Shown in pieces: positions 1 to 6,112 of a stretch of 7,093 nt of DNA. The stretch covers positions 1 through 7,093 of the forward strand of contig JANOXC010000133.1 in the NCBI GenBank assembly GCA_031418215.1. The letters are read 5' to 3'. The first letter of the stretch is position 1. Each line of letters opens with the position of its first letter. Below the pieces are notes generated by a model. The model was not told the DNA's origin. It did not search any database and saw only the letters and a list, made by a program, of their open reading frames with translations. The DNA comes from JANOXC01 sp031418215. GTDB taxonomy: Bacteria > Bacteroidota > Bacteroidia > AKYH767-A > OLB10. The position numbers were made by a program, and so were the translations under genes.

Positions 1-3000
1 CTTGAGCAAGGTCTTGGTCTCCAGACATGATGGCTTCATTTATACTTTCAATCAGTCCAAGGGTAGATTGATTTTGATTTCCATAGAAACTCGTAAATGT
101 GGAATCAGCGAGCAAGGTTGAGTCGTTCTTAATAACATTAAATGCAAAGGCATCTTCAATCGCCCTGTTTTCTTCAATGAATTCAATATAAACAATACTA
201 TCCCTAATAATTTGTAACAGTAAATCAATATCAGCAATCTCTCTTCCTTGTATTAGTTGTGTAGTGCAATTGTTGCCTGTCGTAATTATTGGGTTAATTG
301 CTGTTTGATCATATTGACTTGCTGTTAAGTTCAAATTAGGTGATACATTACGATGATAATAATTCACAGGGTTACCAGCTGCCTGCCCAGCAACACGTTT
401 ATTACTTATTCCAGTCGTATTAAAGGTTCCATTCCAGGAATTATCCGTTGGTACTCCAGAAGAGCCCTGAGGATTATCAATGGTCGCACTTACAAAATTA
501 ATTCCCTGGTAACTGTCATTCATGCTGTTACAATGAAGTTGTGTACCTGCGCAATTGCCAAAAACCCGAATATCAGTACCCATATTTTTTATTAAATTTC
601 CGGAAACATCAGCATCATTACTAAGTTCTACGCTGAGCCCTTTTATTTTATCTTCAAAAATAGCCGTACTTTGTGTGGAAGCAAGATTTTCATTAAATAA
701 TCTTTCAACTTTATTATCCTGAATTCTTGCATGTCCGCAATTCTGCACCAACACACCATAATGATCGTAAATTAAGTCATTATTTGGAATCGATGTATAA
801 TAATCATTTTCATTTATTATAGCACCATCGAGCCAAGACAAATGAACACCTACTTTATAATTATGTATTTTATTGCCTGAAATAGTCGCCGATGCATTAT
901 TGTTATGATATAAATTATATATATTAATGGCTTCGGCGCCATAAGACCTTAAATCATAGTTTTGATTAAAATTGAACATATTATTAGTAACATCTATAGC
1001 CGCACCGGCAGGAAAGGGAAATGTAATTCCCCTCGAACAAGCATCGAACTTATTGTTACTGACCGAATGCCTGTTAGCATTTCCCTGAATATACACACCG
1101 AATTCATTATTTGAAAACTCATTATTAAATATTTCCGATGAATTGATTCCATTTGCTTCTACACCATAGTACCAGTTTTTGATGAAATTATCACTGCCGG
1201 GAACTTCACTTCCAATTTGTAAATCCTTGTAGGTAAAATTAAGTCCATAAATTGCCGCTACCTTATAATATATATGCTTATTCAGGACTTCAAACCAATT
1301 GTTAAGGCAAACAATATCGCTCTCTGAAGCCTCAATCCCATGAAATGAATTATATATATAATTCTTAGGCTGACCAACAGCTCCAATGGAAACCTTGACG
1401 GCATTTGATAATGCTATTTGAGCTTGGGTTAAACTGTTCTTAATTCCCGAATATGGATTCTTATTAATGCTTCCATTTGTACATGAAAATATATTTCCAA
1501 CCAATCTGCTTGAGGTGAAATCACCATCATGAATATAAAGACCAATATGATTATGGTCAAAGCTGCTGCCTTGAATATTATACATTGATGTTCCTGAGCA
1601 GGTAATTCCGATAATAGCATCTTTAATTGAAGTTCCGTTAGAAATATTTACTCTACCACCATTATTATTTTCAATACCTGCCCACATATCTGAACATGGG
1701 CTTTGGAAGGCACAATTGTTTGTTGCAAACTCATATCCTGAATTAACAACAATTGATGACCCTGCATCCATATTAAATATAGTACCATTAACAGTATAGT
1801 CCATATCAATTATTAAAGTGCCTTGAATAAAAACATTTAAATTATTAAGAGAATCTGTAACTGAGGAAATTGCCTGATTTGAAATTGTGAGATCATAAGG
1901 ACATGAAGGTTCATATGGCTCATTAAACGTATAACTGTCCGAAGCATCGAGATAAATCTTATCAATTTCAAGATTTGAGTTTGCTGGCGTAATTACTAAA
2001 ACGTAACTCTCATCGTCATTTAAACTACTATATTCAATATTCCCGGGAGTACAAGCATCAATTCTAAACCATTTCCATTCCGTATTTGAAATACAATTAA
2101 TGTAATTATCTTGATTGAAGCTCGTGGGATTGTCAAGGCTATGCACGTTAATTGCCATCGCAGAAATACCGTGACTTTTTACTCGTGCCCTTATCCACAG
2201 AAAATAGTCATTCGCGACGCCATCCTGCCGAGGCTGAAAATTATATTCAAGGCTACTACCAGGATTGGTAAAGGATACATAACTTGTAAAACTTGTAAAG
2301 TTTGTAGTAAGTGGCGTATGCGGAATCGCTGCTCCAGGGTCTTCGGTTTCAATTTTTACGCCTGGTAATGGATTTATGCTTGCGGCAGAATTTGCATTAT
2401 CCATAACTTCAGCTTCAAAATCAAAATCTTTTGTCCACCATTCAGGATGCTCATATTGATGCCATTTATCAATTTGCCAAAAGACAGGCCTATTTGGTTG
2501 AGCCGGATTTAAATCATATATATACACACTTCCTTGTCTACGTACATTGAATTGCATATTTATGCTGCCAATAGCAGAAGGATTTAGAGTTATTGATGCA
2601 ACATCAGTTAATAAAGTATTTCCCTGGTTACCGTTTGGTTGAATTGTTCCTGAAATCAGAAATTTATTGGCACTAAGTTGATCTTTGCCATTACATCTTA
2701 TAACGACTAGTTGCCTTGTTTCATTGCCGCTTAAAAAAGAAAACGCTTTTTGACCATTGGGTTTAGTTAAATCAATTGGCATATCTCCTTCTAAAAGTTG
2801 ACCATCAATAAAAAACTCTTTAAATACTCTACTAAACATTGCCTGTGTATAAACCGGCGTAGTTGCTTGCCAAATATAGCCTTTGGGGTTAGCCGGGTAA
2901 ACACCATTTCCGTATTGGGGAGCTTCATTAAAGAATCCTGCAATGAAAAAATTAGCCCCCAGCATACCTATCGATTTAAGTGCCCCTAAATACTGAGACG

Positions 3001-5284
3001 GCCTGATATTGTAATTCTCATTATTTCTATATCCTGCACTGACGAATGGCGCAAACAGCAAATCGCCATAAGCAATCTCTTTTATTCTTGATTTGGCAAA
3101 CCAGTTCCAACCACGTCTTGCACCAAGAACCTCTCGCCAATAAGTTGAAGAAGCAGGATAATAATCCGGAGTAGCTAAATGAAAATTGTTTAAGTATGGT
3201 TGAAAATTTGCTGTCTTAGTTTGAATTTGACGAAAGTTCGGCCAATAATATCTGTTAGCATAATTATCGTTAGCGCCGTCTGCATCTACACCGTACTCAA
3301 GGTACAAGGGGTTGCCCAATTGTGGCACATTTAAAAGAATGTCACGATAACTGTTTTTATCTAACAAGTATCTTCTTTCGCCAAGCCACCCGGTCCAATT
3401 TCCATTACCAGTGTAATTTTTATAACTACAAATTGCAGGACAATTGTCCTTAAATATAGGAGGAATGATTGATGAACTTGGATCTCCAGATACTGAATAG
3501 GGAGCTGTAATCCTTAAAGGTTCATTGTTCTCTCCAATTGCACTCAGTTTGGGTAGTGTAGGATATTTAGTATAAATTCTTTCAAAAAAAGTTCTTGCGA
3601 CTATTCCATCGTCGCTATAAAGCGATGGTTCAAAAGCCGGATTCCAAAATTTGGTCCCTGTTGCTGATGCATTCCCATTTTCCTGAGTGAACCCTAAAGG
3701 AGATATGGGATTAGGACATGAGCCAGGACATGTTGTTAATGAACTGTATTTAACTACATAATAGTTTTCGGGTAGGCTTAAAGTTTGATCCTCGATTCTT
3801 GGAATATTAGTTCCAGTTGGAGATATGAAATTAGTCACTGCAGCATGACGATTAATTAAAGCACACAAGGGATAATTTTTTGAATTATTGACTATATTAT
3901 CAGTCCAATCATCTGCAAAATCATCATTTGCTGGAATTGGATCAAAAGCACTCCAATCAGCAATATTCTCAGCAATATTATATAGATAATTCCAGTTAGT
4001 GGCAAGTTCATTCTGGATGTCAACACTGTTAGCGGCGGCTGTTGGAGGTAGTATAGAAGCCTGAAAATACCCTCCCATATACCTTGCCGACATCCAATTC
4101 ATATTTGGATGCATATCTGCTCCACTCTTAAATCTGGCTGTAGGAAATGCGCGGAGTTGAACAATAGGATCTAAAGCACCAACTGAAGTATGATTATTAA
4201 CATCACCAGGAGTGAATGGATCAATAATATTATTATGTCCAGATGGAAATTCTAAAGGATCAAGTACCGTATTGTAAATGGTTGCAAGCGAGTTGTTGCA
4301 TGTTTTTAATGCCAGTTGATAATGAGTTAAATTAGCTGGTTTAATATTATCGGCATGCTCGCAAATTTCGTCATCTGGGAGTAATTGATTATATATTGCA
4401 AACTCATCAAAACCGCCTCTGAATTTTGAAAATGTTCCACCACTATTGTCTGGAAAAAGTACTACGCCATGATTTTGTGGTGTGCCTTGGCATAATGATA
4501 GTAAAATATCACCATGTACATAATAAGTATATACAACATTACTAAAAGTCATCTCGTACGATGGAGGAACTAAATGAAATTCTATTGGAGATTCCCCATC
4601 TACAAATAAACTGCCTGCAATTTGATTACCAGTTTTTGTATCTATTCGAAAAACGAAATGATGCCACGTATCATCTAAGTAATAATCTAAATCCCCTCGC
4701 TCACCGTTTTTTCCATCTAAAGGAATTTTAAATTCAAATGCTTTTTCACTTGGATTTCCTGGAATTTGCCAACCCAGTGGACTATCATCCATTACTTTAA
4801 ACCCAAAACTTATTTCAGGAGTGGGCAAAAAAGTGATTCTGGCATTGATACTTCTAGAACAAGTAGTGCTTGAAAAAAATATATAATCTTTCTGAGACGG
4901 CGACAAATCACCTTTTTTCATTTTGGCTATAAATTCAACTGTAATTTGACCGATTGAAAGGTCATATAACTGAGTAATTGTTAACGATGTTAAATTAGTT
5001 GATCTTAATTGTGAAGTGCTTGATGTTATATTGAAATAATGTGTATTATTTGCGGATAGTGCCACTGGAACAGGCGCCGTAGTCGGGGTGTTAAATATTG
5101 CATCGCTTGAATTAGTAATTGTGGCCTTGATGCTACTTCCAATTTGAGTGGTTTGACAACTGTAATTCGGAGAAGTACCATCAAAAGTGTAATAAAGAAC
5201 CGGATTTATTTGCCCAAAACTATAGTTAAAAAATGAAATGCAAAATATAAATAAGAAGAGGCTAGGATATATGTTATTTTTCAT
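1..5284 (-). CDS. Giant secreted multidomain protein (LamG-like, barrel-like, CBM-like, parallel beta-helix), C-terminus cut off
   Basis: Reading the minus strand from the ATG at 5284-5282 gives one frame with no stop to the left edge, 1761 residues. It begins with a signal peptide (cleavage likely SFG|Q, after residue 24), so the product is exported. Domains, by motif reading: LamG/concanavalin-like jellyroll about 90-305 (WHHFVF from W207; GFDEFAIYN at 291-299); unassigned barrel-like region about 370-860 with NEP (E588) and FFNE (E787); beta-rich linker to about 970; CBM6/35-like sandwich about 975-1115; Asn-rich right-handed parallel beta-helix about 1120-1600; more helical, charged stretch from about 1680. 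About 24 cysteines follow the signal peptide, consistent with an extracytoplasmic protein. Bacteroidota proteins of this build usually end in a T9SS sorting domain; that part is outside the window, so this is inference. Likely a surface or secreted glycan-active or adhesive protein; substrate unknown. No Shine-Dalgarno is evident, as is usual in this phylum. Confidence 0.9.
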   Translation of the reverse strand, partial: MKNNIYPSLFLFIFCISFFNYSFGQINPVLYYTFDGTSPNYSCQTTQIGSSIKATITNSSDAIFNTPTTAPVPVALSANNTHYFNITSSTSQLRSTNLTSLTITQLYDLSIGQITVEFIAKMKKGDLSPSQKDYIFFSSTTCSRSINARITFLPTPEISFGFKVMDDSPLGWQIPGNPSEKAFEFKIPLDGKNGERGDLDYYLDDTWHHFVFRIDTKTGNQIAGSLFVDGESPIEFHLVPPSYEMTFSNVVYTYYVHGDILLSLCQGTPQNHGVVLFPDNSGGTFSKFRGGFDEFAIYNQLLPDDEICEHADNIKPANLTHYQLALKTCNNSLATIYNTVLDPLEFPSGHNNIIDPFTPGDVNNHTSVGALDPIVQLRAFPTARFKSGADMHPNMNWMSARYMGGYFQASILPPTAAANSVDIQNELATNWNYLYNIAENIADWSAFDPIPANDDFADDWTDNIVNNSKNYPLCALINRHAAVTNFISPTGTNIPRIEDQTLSLPENYYVVKYSSLTTCPGSCPNPISPLGFTQENGNASATGTKFWNPAFEPSLYSDDGIVARTFFERIYTKYPTLPKLSAIGENNEPLRITAPYSVSGDPSSSIIPPIFKDNCPAICSYKNYTGNGNWTGWLGERRYLLDKNSYRDILLNVPQLGNPLYLEYGVDADGANDNYANRYYWPNFRQIQTKTANFQPYLNNFHLATPDYYPASSTYWREVLGARRGWNWFAKSRIKEIAYGDLLFAPFVSAGYRNNENYNIRPSQYLGALKSIGMLGANFFIAGFFNEAPQYGNGVYPANPKGYIWQATTPVYTQAMFSRVFKEFFIDGQLLEGDMPIDLTKPNGQKAFSFLSGNETRQLVVIRCNGKDQLSANKFLISGTIQPNGNQGNTLLTDVASITLNPSAIGSINMQFNVRRQGSVYIYDLNPAQPNRPVFWQIDKWHQYEHPEWWTKDFDFEAEVMDNANSAASINPLPGVKIETEDPGAAIPHTPLTTNFTSFTSYVSFTNPGSSLEYNFQPRQDGVANDYFLWIRARVKSHGISAMAINVHSLDNPTSFNQDNYINCISNTEWKWFRIDACTPGNIEYSSLNDDESYVLVITPANSNLEIDKIYLDASDSYTFNEPYEPSCPYDLTISNQAISSVTDSLNNLNVFIQGTLIIDMDYTVNGTIFNMDAGSSIVVNSGYEFATNNCAFQSPCSDMWAGIENNNGGRVNISNGTSIKDAIIGITCSGTSMYNIQGSSFDHNHIGLYIHDGDFTSSRLVGNIFSCTNGSINKNPYSGIKNSLTQAQIALSNAVKVSIGAVGQPKNYIYNSFHGIEASESDIVCLNNWFEVLNKHIYYKVAAIYGLNFTYKDLQIGSEVPGSDNFIKNWYYGVEANGINSSEIFNNEFSNNEFGVYIQGNANRHSVSNNKFDACSRGITFPFPAGAAIDVTNNMFNFNQNYDLRSYGAEAINIYNLYHNNNASATISGNKIHNYKVGVHLSWLDGAIINENDYYTSIPNNDLIYDHYGVLVQNCGHARIQDNKVERLFNENLASTQSTAIFEDKIKGLSVELSNDADVSGNLIKNMGTDIRVFGNCAGTQLHCNSMNDSYQGINFVSATIDNPQGSSGVPTDNSWNGTFNTTGISNKRVAGQAAGNPVNYYHRNVSPNLNLTASQYDQTAINPIITTGNNCTTQLIQGREIADIDLLLQIIRDSIVYIEFIEENRAIEDAFAFNVIKNDSTLLADSTFTSFYGNQNQSTLGLIESINEAIMSGDQDLAQ
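485..1927 (-). other. Right-handed parallel beta-helix region (within the giant protein)
   Basis: Residues about 1120-1600 are made of short imperfect repeats of about 20-25 residues built as 'N.f..n..GI.....a...I.nN.f', for example EIFNNEFSNNEFGVYIQG, HSVSNNKFDACSRGITF, ATISGNKIHNYKVGVHL, ARIQDNKVERLF and ADVSGNLIKNMGTDIRV. This is the coil pattern of NosD/pectate-lyase-like right-handed beta-helices, with Asn at turns. The opening (VFIQGTLIIDMDYTVNG, then DMWAGIE with W1201) resembles the start of similar regions in other Bacteroidota exported proteins. These regions serve as polysaccharide lyases, epimerases or passive stalks and adhesins; no catalytic set is evident, so a stalk or binding surface is as likely as an enzyme. 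Confidence 0.75.
1940..2362 (-). other. CBM6/CBM35-like carbohydrate-binding sandwich (within the giant protein)
   Basis: Residues about 975-1115 open with VKIETEDPGAA (E979, E981), the 'iEaEd' start typical of CBM6/CBM35-like galactose-binding folds. The middle has DYFLWIRARVKS, equivalent to the 'Y.lwvRar' strand, followed by EWKWFRID. The end is LEIDKIYLDAS (D1108), the usual closing 'iDrI.l' strand. Such modules bind sugars through loops at one end of the sandwich. No full set of binding aromatics can be assigned by eye. Its position just after the barrel-like region suits a substrate-targeting role. Confidence 0.6.
2281..2307. repeat. Three-copy 9-bp tandem repeat inside the CBM-like coding region
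   Basis: On the plus strand two perfect copies of aacttgtaa (2281-2289 and 2290-2298) are followed by a diverged third copy, agtttgtag (2299-2307). The unit length is a multiple of three, so the minus-strand frame is kept and encodes TNF-TSF-TSY in the first strands of the CBM-like domain. It looks like a local slippage expansion and could vary in copy number between strains without breaking the frame. Confidence 0.6.
2705..4177 (-). other. Unassigned central region, possibly a glycosidase-like TIM barrel
   Basis: Residues about 370-860 do not match a family I can name. Several hydrophobic strand-like segments are followed by acidic or aromatic residues, as at the C-terminal ends of barrel strands: YPLCALINRH, PKLSAIGENNEPLRI (N587, E588, P589), LGNPLYLEYGVDADG, GDLLFAPFVSAGY and GANFFIAGFFNEAP (N786, E787). 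Tyr, Trp and Asn are abundant, as in sugar-binding clefts. An Asn-Glu-Pro at a strand end is the acid/base signature of clan GH-A glycosidases, but the 199-residue gap to the second Asn-Glu is longer than usual for that clan. The glycosidase reading is a hypothesis; a non-catalytic scaffold is possible. A further beta-rich stretch (about 860-970, including FSFLSGNETRQLVVIRC) may be the accessory sandwich often found after such barrels. Confidence 0.4.
4370..5017 (-). other. LamG/concanavalin A-like jellyroll domain (within the giant protein)
   Basis: Residues about 90-305 show hallmarks of LamG-like jellyroll domains: ITVEFIAKMK early in the domain (the usual 'tiefWvk' strand), TWHHFVFRID with W207 in the middle, FVDGE shortly after, and GGFDEFAIYNQLLPDDEI near the end (D293, E294), which matches the family's closing 'iDEvaiYnraLs' signature. 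In this family the fold binds carbohydrate or protein ligands, often with calcium; the ligand here cannot be read from sequence. Domain edges are estimates. Confidence 0.75.
5213..5284 (-). other. Signal peptide of the giant exported protein
   Basis: Residues 1-24 have a short polar start (MKNN), a hydrophobic core rich in Leu, Phe and Ile (about residues 8-19), and a polar end NYSFG followed by Gln25. The SFG|Q junction is a typical signal peptidase I site in Bacteroidota exported proteins. There is no Cys in a lipobox position directly at the cleavage point (the only Cys, residue 15, lies inside the hydrophobic core), so a soluble or T9SS-exported product is more likely than a lipoprotein. 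Confidence 0.85.
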
Positions 5285-5511
5285 TGGCTGGTTGGTTCTT
5301 ATTGTTGATTAGTATTTTGTTGACCTTATTTAATGTTATTCAGGCATGAATACCACAACTAAAAATACAATTAATATGAACCTTTGAATACATGAATGCA
5401 AATCAACAACAAGAAGTGCTGCTTGAATTACGATAAATGAAACTTAAAGGGATGATACCCTTTTGTTTACTCCTGTAGCCTCAACTGAAGTTGTATAACT
5501 ACCTTCGCCTC
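5285..5511. other. Divergent intergenic region between the giant gene and the HsdR-N gene
   Basis: This 227-bp stretch separates two genes that point away from each other, so both promoters should lie here. For the leftward gene no convincing TTTG/TAnnTTTG pair was found at the correct spacing. For the rightward gene TTTG at 5462-5465 is followed 20 bp later by the poor match TGAAGTTG (5486-5493), too weak to call. The 15 bases just before the leftward ATG read aagaaccaaccagcc on its own strand, with no Shine-Dalgarno. One short inverted repeat is listed separately. No further gene is seen. Confidence 0.6.
5446..5463. other. Short perfect inverted repeat (6-bp stem, 6-base loop)
   Basis: AAAGGG (5446-5451) and CCCTTT (5458-5463) flank the loop ATGATA. 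It lies 48 bp before the ATG of the HsdR-N gene. The T-run following it is mostly part of the stem, and no upstream plus-strand gene is visible that would need a terminator, so it is not called as one. It could be an operator or a leader hairpin, or chance in AT-rich DNA. Confidence 0.3.
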
Positions 5512-5958
5512 ATGGATTTCTACGCTGAATTAAATCTTCCTGCTTTTAATTTTCGACTGAAAGAGAAAGGCCAAAGTAAACAAATATTCGACACTGTACG
5601 AAAAAAGTTTGTTGCTTTAACCCCTGAAGAATGGGTACGTCAGCATTTTATTCATTTTATGATTCATGAAAAAAGATACCCATCATCGCTTATGGGTGTG
5701 GAAATGATGGTAAGGGTCAACGAACTATCTCAGCGAGCAGATATTGTTGTTTACCAACGTGATGGGAAACCCTGGTTGATTGTTGAATGCAAAGCTCCTC
5801 ACATCCAGATCAATCAGGACACCTTTTACCAAGCGGCGCGCTATAATATCACGCTCCAGGTGCCCTATATTGTGATTACCAATGGCATTGAACATTATTG
5901 TTTGCATTTCAACGGCAAAAACTTTGATTATCTGGATGAACTACCTGCTTTTGATTAA
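5512..5958 (+). CDS. Stand-alone HsdR N-terminal-like PD-(D/E)xK protein
   Basis: This gene encodes 148 residues resembling the N-terminal nuclease domain of type I restriction HsdR subunits (HSDR_N_2-type family), without helicase or specificity domains. The N-terminal third carries IFDTVRKKFVALTPEEWVRQHF, the characteristic family opening. The nuclease core follows: E64 in GVEM, D77 in RADIVVY, E92-C93-K94 in IVECKAP, then Q107 and R110-Y111-N112 in QAARYN, and the closing strand YIVITNG (119-125). The D77 / E92-x-K94 set is the PD-(D/E)xK metal-binding signature and looks intact. The full protein is of normal length for orphan members in Bacteroidota, so it is not a restriction-gene remnant. 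ATG 5512 was chosen because the family starts just before LNLP; a TTG at 5491 would add seven residues, and an in-frame TAG at 5476-5478 bars anything longer. No hsdM or hsdS is nearby, so classical restriction is unlikely. The cellular role is unknown; DNA maintenance is a guess. Confidence 0.88.
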   Translation: MDFYAELNLPAFNFRLKEKGQSKQIFDTVRKKFVALTPEEWVRQHFIHFMIHEKRYPSSLMGVEMMVRVNELSQRADIVVYQRDGKPWLIVECKAPHIQINQDTFYQAARYNITLQVPYIVITNGIEHYCLHFNGKNFDYLDELPAFD

Positions 5959-6048
5959 TTGAATAGCGAATTTTACCTCAGCAACTGCCTCTTCTGAATA
6001 GTTTTTTCCCATTAGCAATTTCAGTAAGGCTTTTGATTTTGATTTCAC
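5941..6048 (-). CDS. Possible small antisense protein (uncertain)
   Basis: On the minus strand, a frame ending at TAG (5943-5941) is open through the whole 154-bp gap and on into the start of rmuC. From a GTG at 6048-6046 it would encode 35 residues, including LLKLLMGKNYSEEAVAEV, a well-balanced amphipathic-helix composition that looks more protein-like than most chance frames. An ATG further in (the Met of MGKN) gives only 23 residues, and an ATG at 6204 would require overlap with rmuC in antisense. No ribosome-binding site or promoter was recognised, and I do not recognise the family. It overlaps the last 18 bases of the HsdR-N gene tail to tail. It may be a small gene, a remnant, or chance. 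Confidence 0.25.
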   Translation of the reverse strand: MKSKSKALLKLLMGKNYSEEAVAEVKFAIQLIKSR

Positions 6049-6063
6049 AATAAATAAAATGTG

Positions 6064-6095
6064 TTTGGTAAGCTGTTTTTTCTTGCTTTCCTTTG
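6064..6095 (+). promoter_or_regulatory. Candidate Bacteroidota-type promoter for rmuC
   Basis: TTTG (6064-6067) is followed after 20 bp by TTCCTTTG (6088-6095), which matches the Bacteroidota primary-sigma -7 element TAnnTTTG at all but one fixed position. The spacing fits the known 19-21 bp. Transcription would start a few bases after 6095, giving a leader of about 10-15 bases before the ATG at 6113. A TATAAT directly downstream (6096-6101) has no good -35 partner. AT-rich DNA makes chance matches common. Confidence 0.35.
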
Positions 6096-6112
6096 TATAA
6101 TATAGAGCTAAT

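Noticed and set aside
353..595. Plus-strand 80-residue frame opposite the giant gene
   Set aside because: It lies wholly antisense to the continuous beta-helix coding sequence, and its own translation shows no family features.
1429..1620. Minus-strand 63-residue frame in another phase of the giant gene
   Set aside because: It overlaps the intact beta-helix frame on the same strand; the giant frame has clear repeats here, so this is an out-of-phase shadow.
2111..2368. Plus-strand Cys/Arg-rich 85-residue frame that superficially resembles a zinc-ribbon (CKTCKVCSKW)
   Set aside because: The Cys cluster is produced by reading the 9-bp tandem repeat at 2281-2307 and its neighbourhood antisense; the minus-strand CBM-like frame explains the region.
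2798..2989. Plus-strand 63-residue frame
   Set aside because: It is antisense to the strongly protein-like FFNE region of the giant gene and has no motifs or start signals.
3607..3629. Inverted repeat CCATCG ... CGATGG with an alternative inner TCGCT/AGCGA stem
   Set aside because: It lies deep inside the giant coding frame with no T-run or gene boundary; probably chance from the codons for an SLYSDDG segment.
5725..5907. Minus-strand 60-residue frame
   Set aside because: It is antisense to the catalytic core of the HsdR-N gene, whose motifs are unmistakable.
5959..6112. Possible terminator after the HsdR-N gene
   Set aside because: T-runs are present but no GC-containing stem precedes any of them, so no terminator is called.
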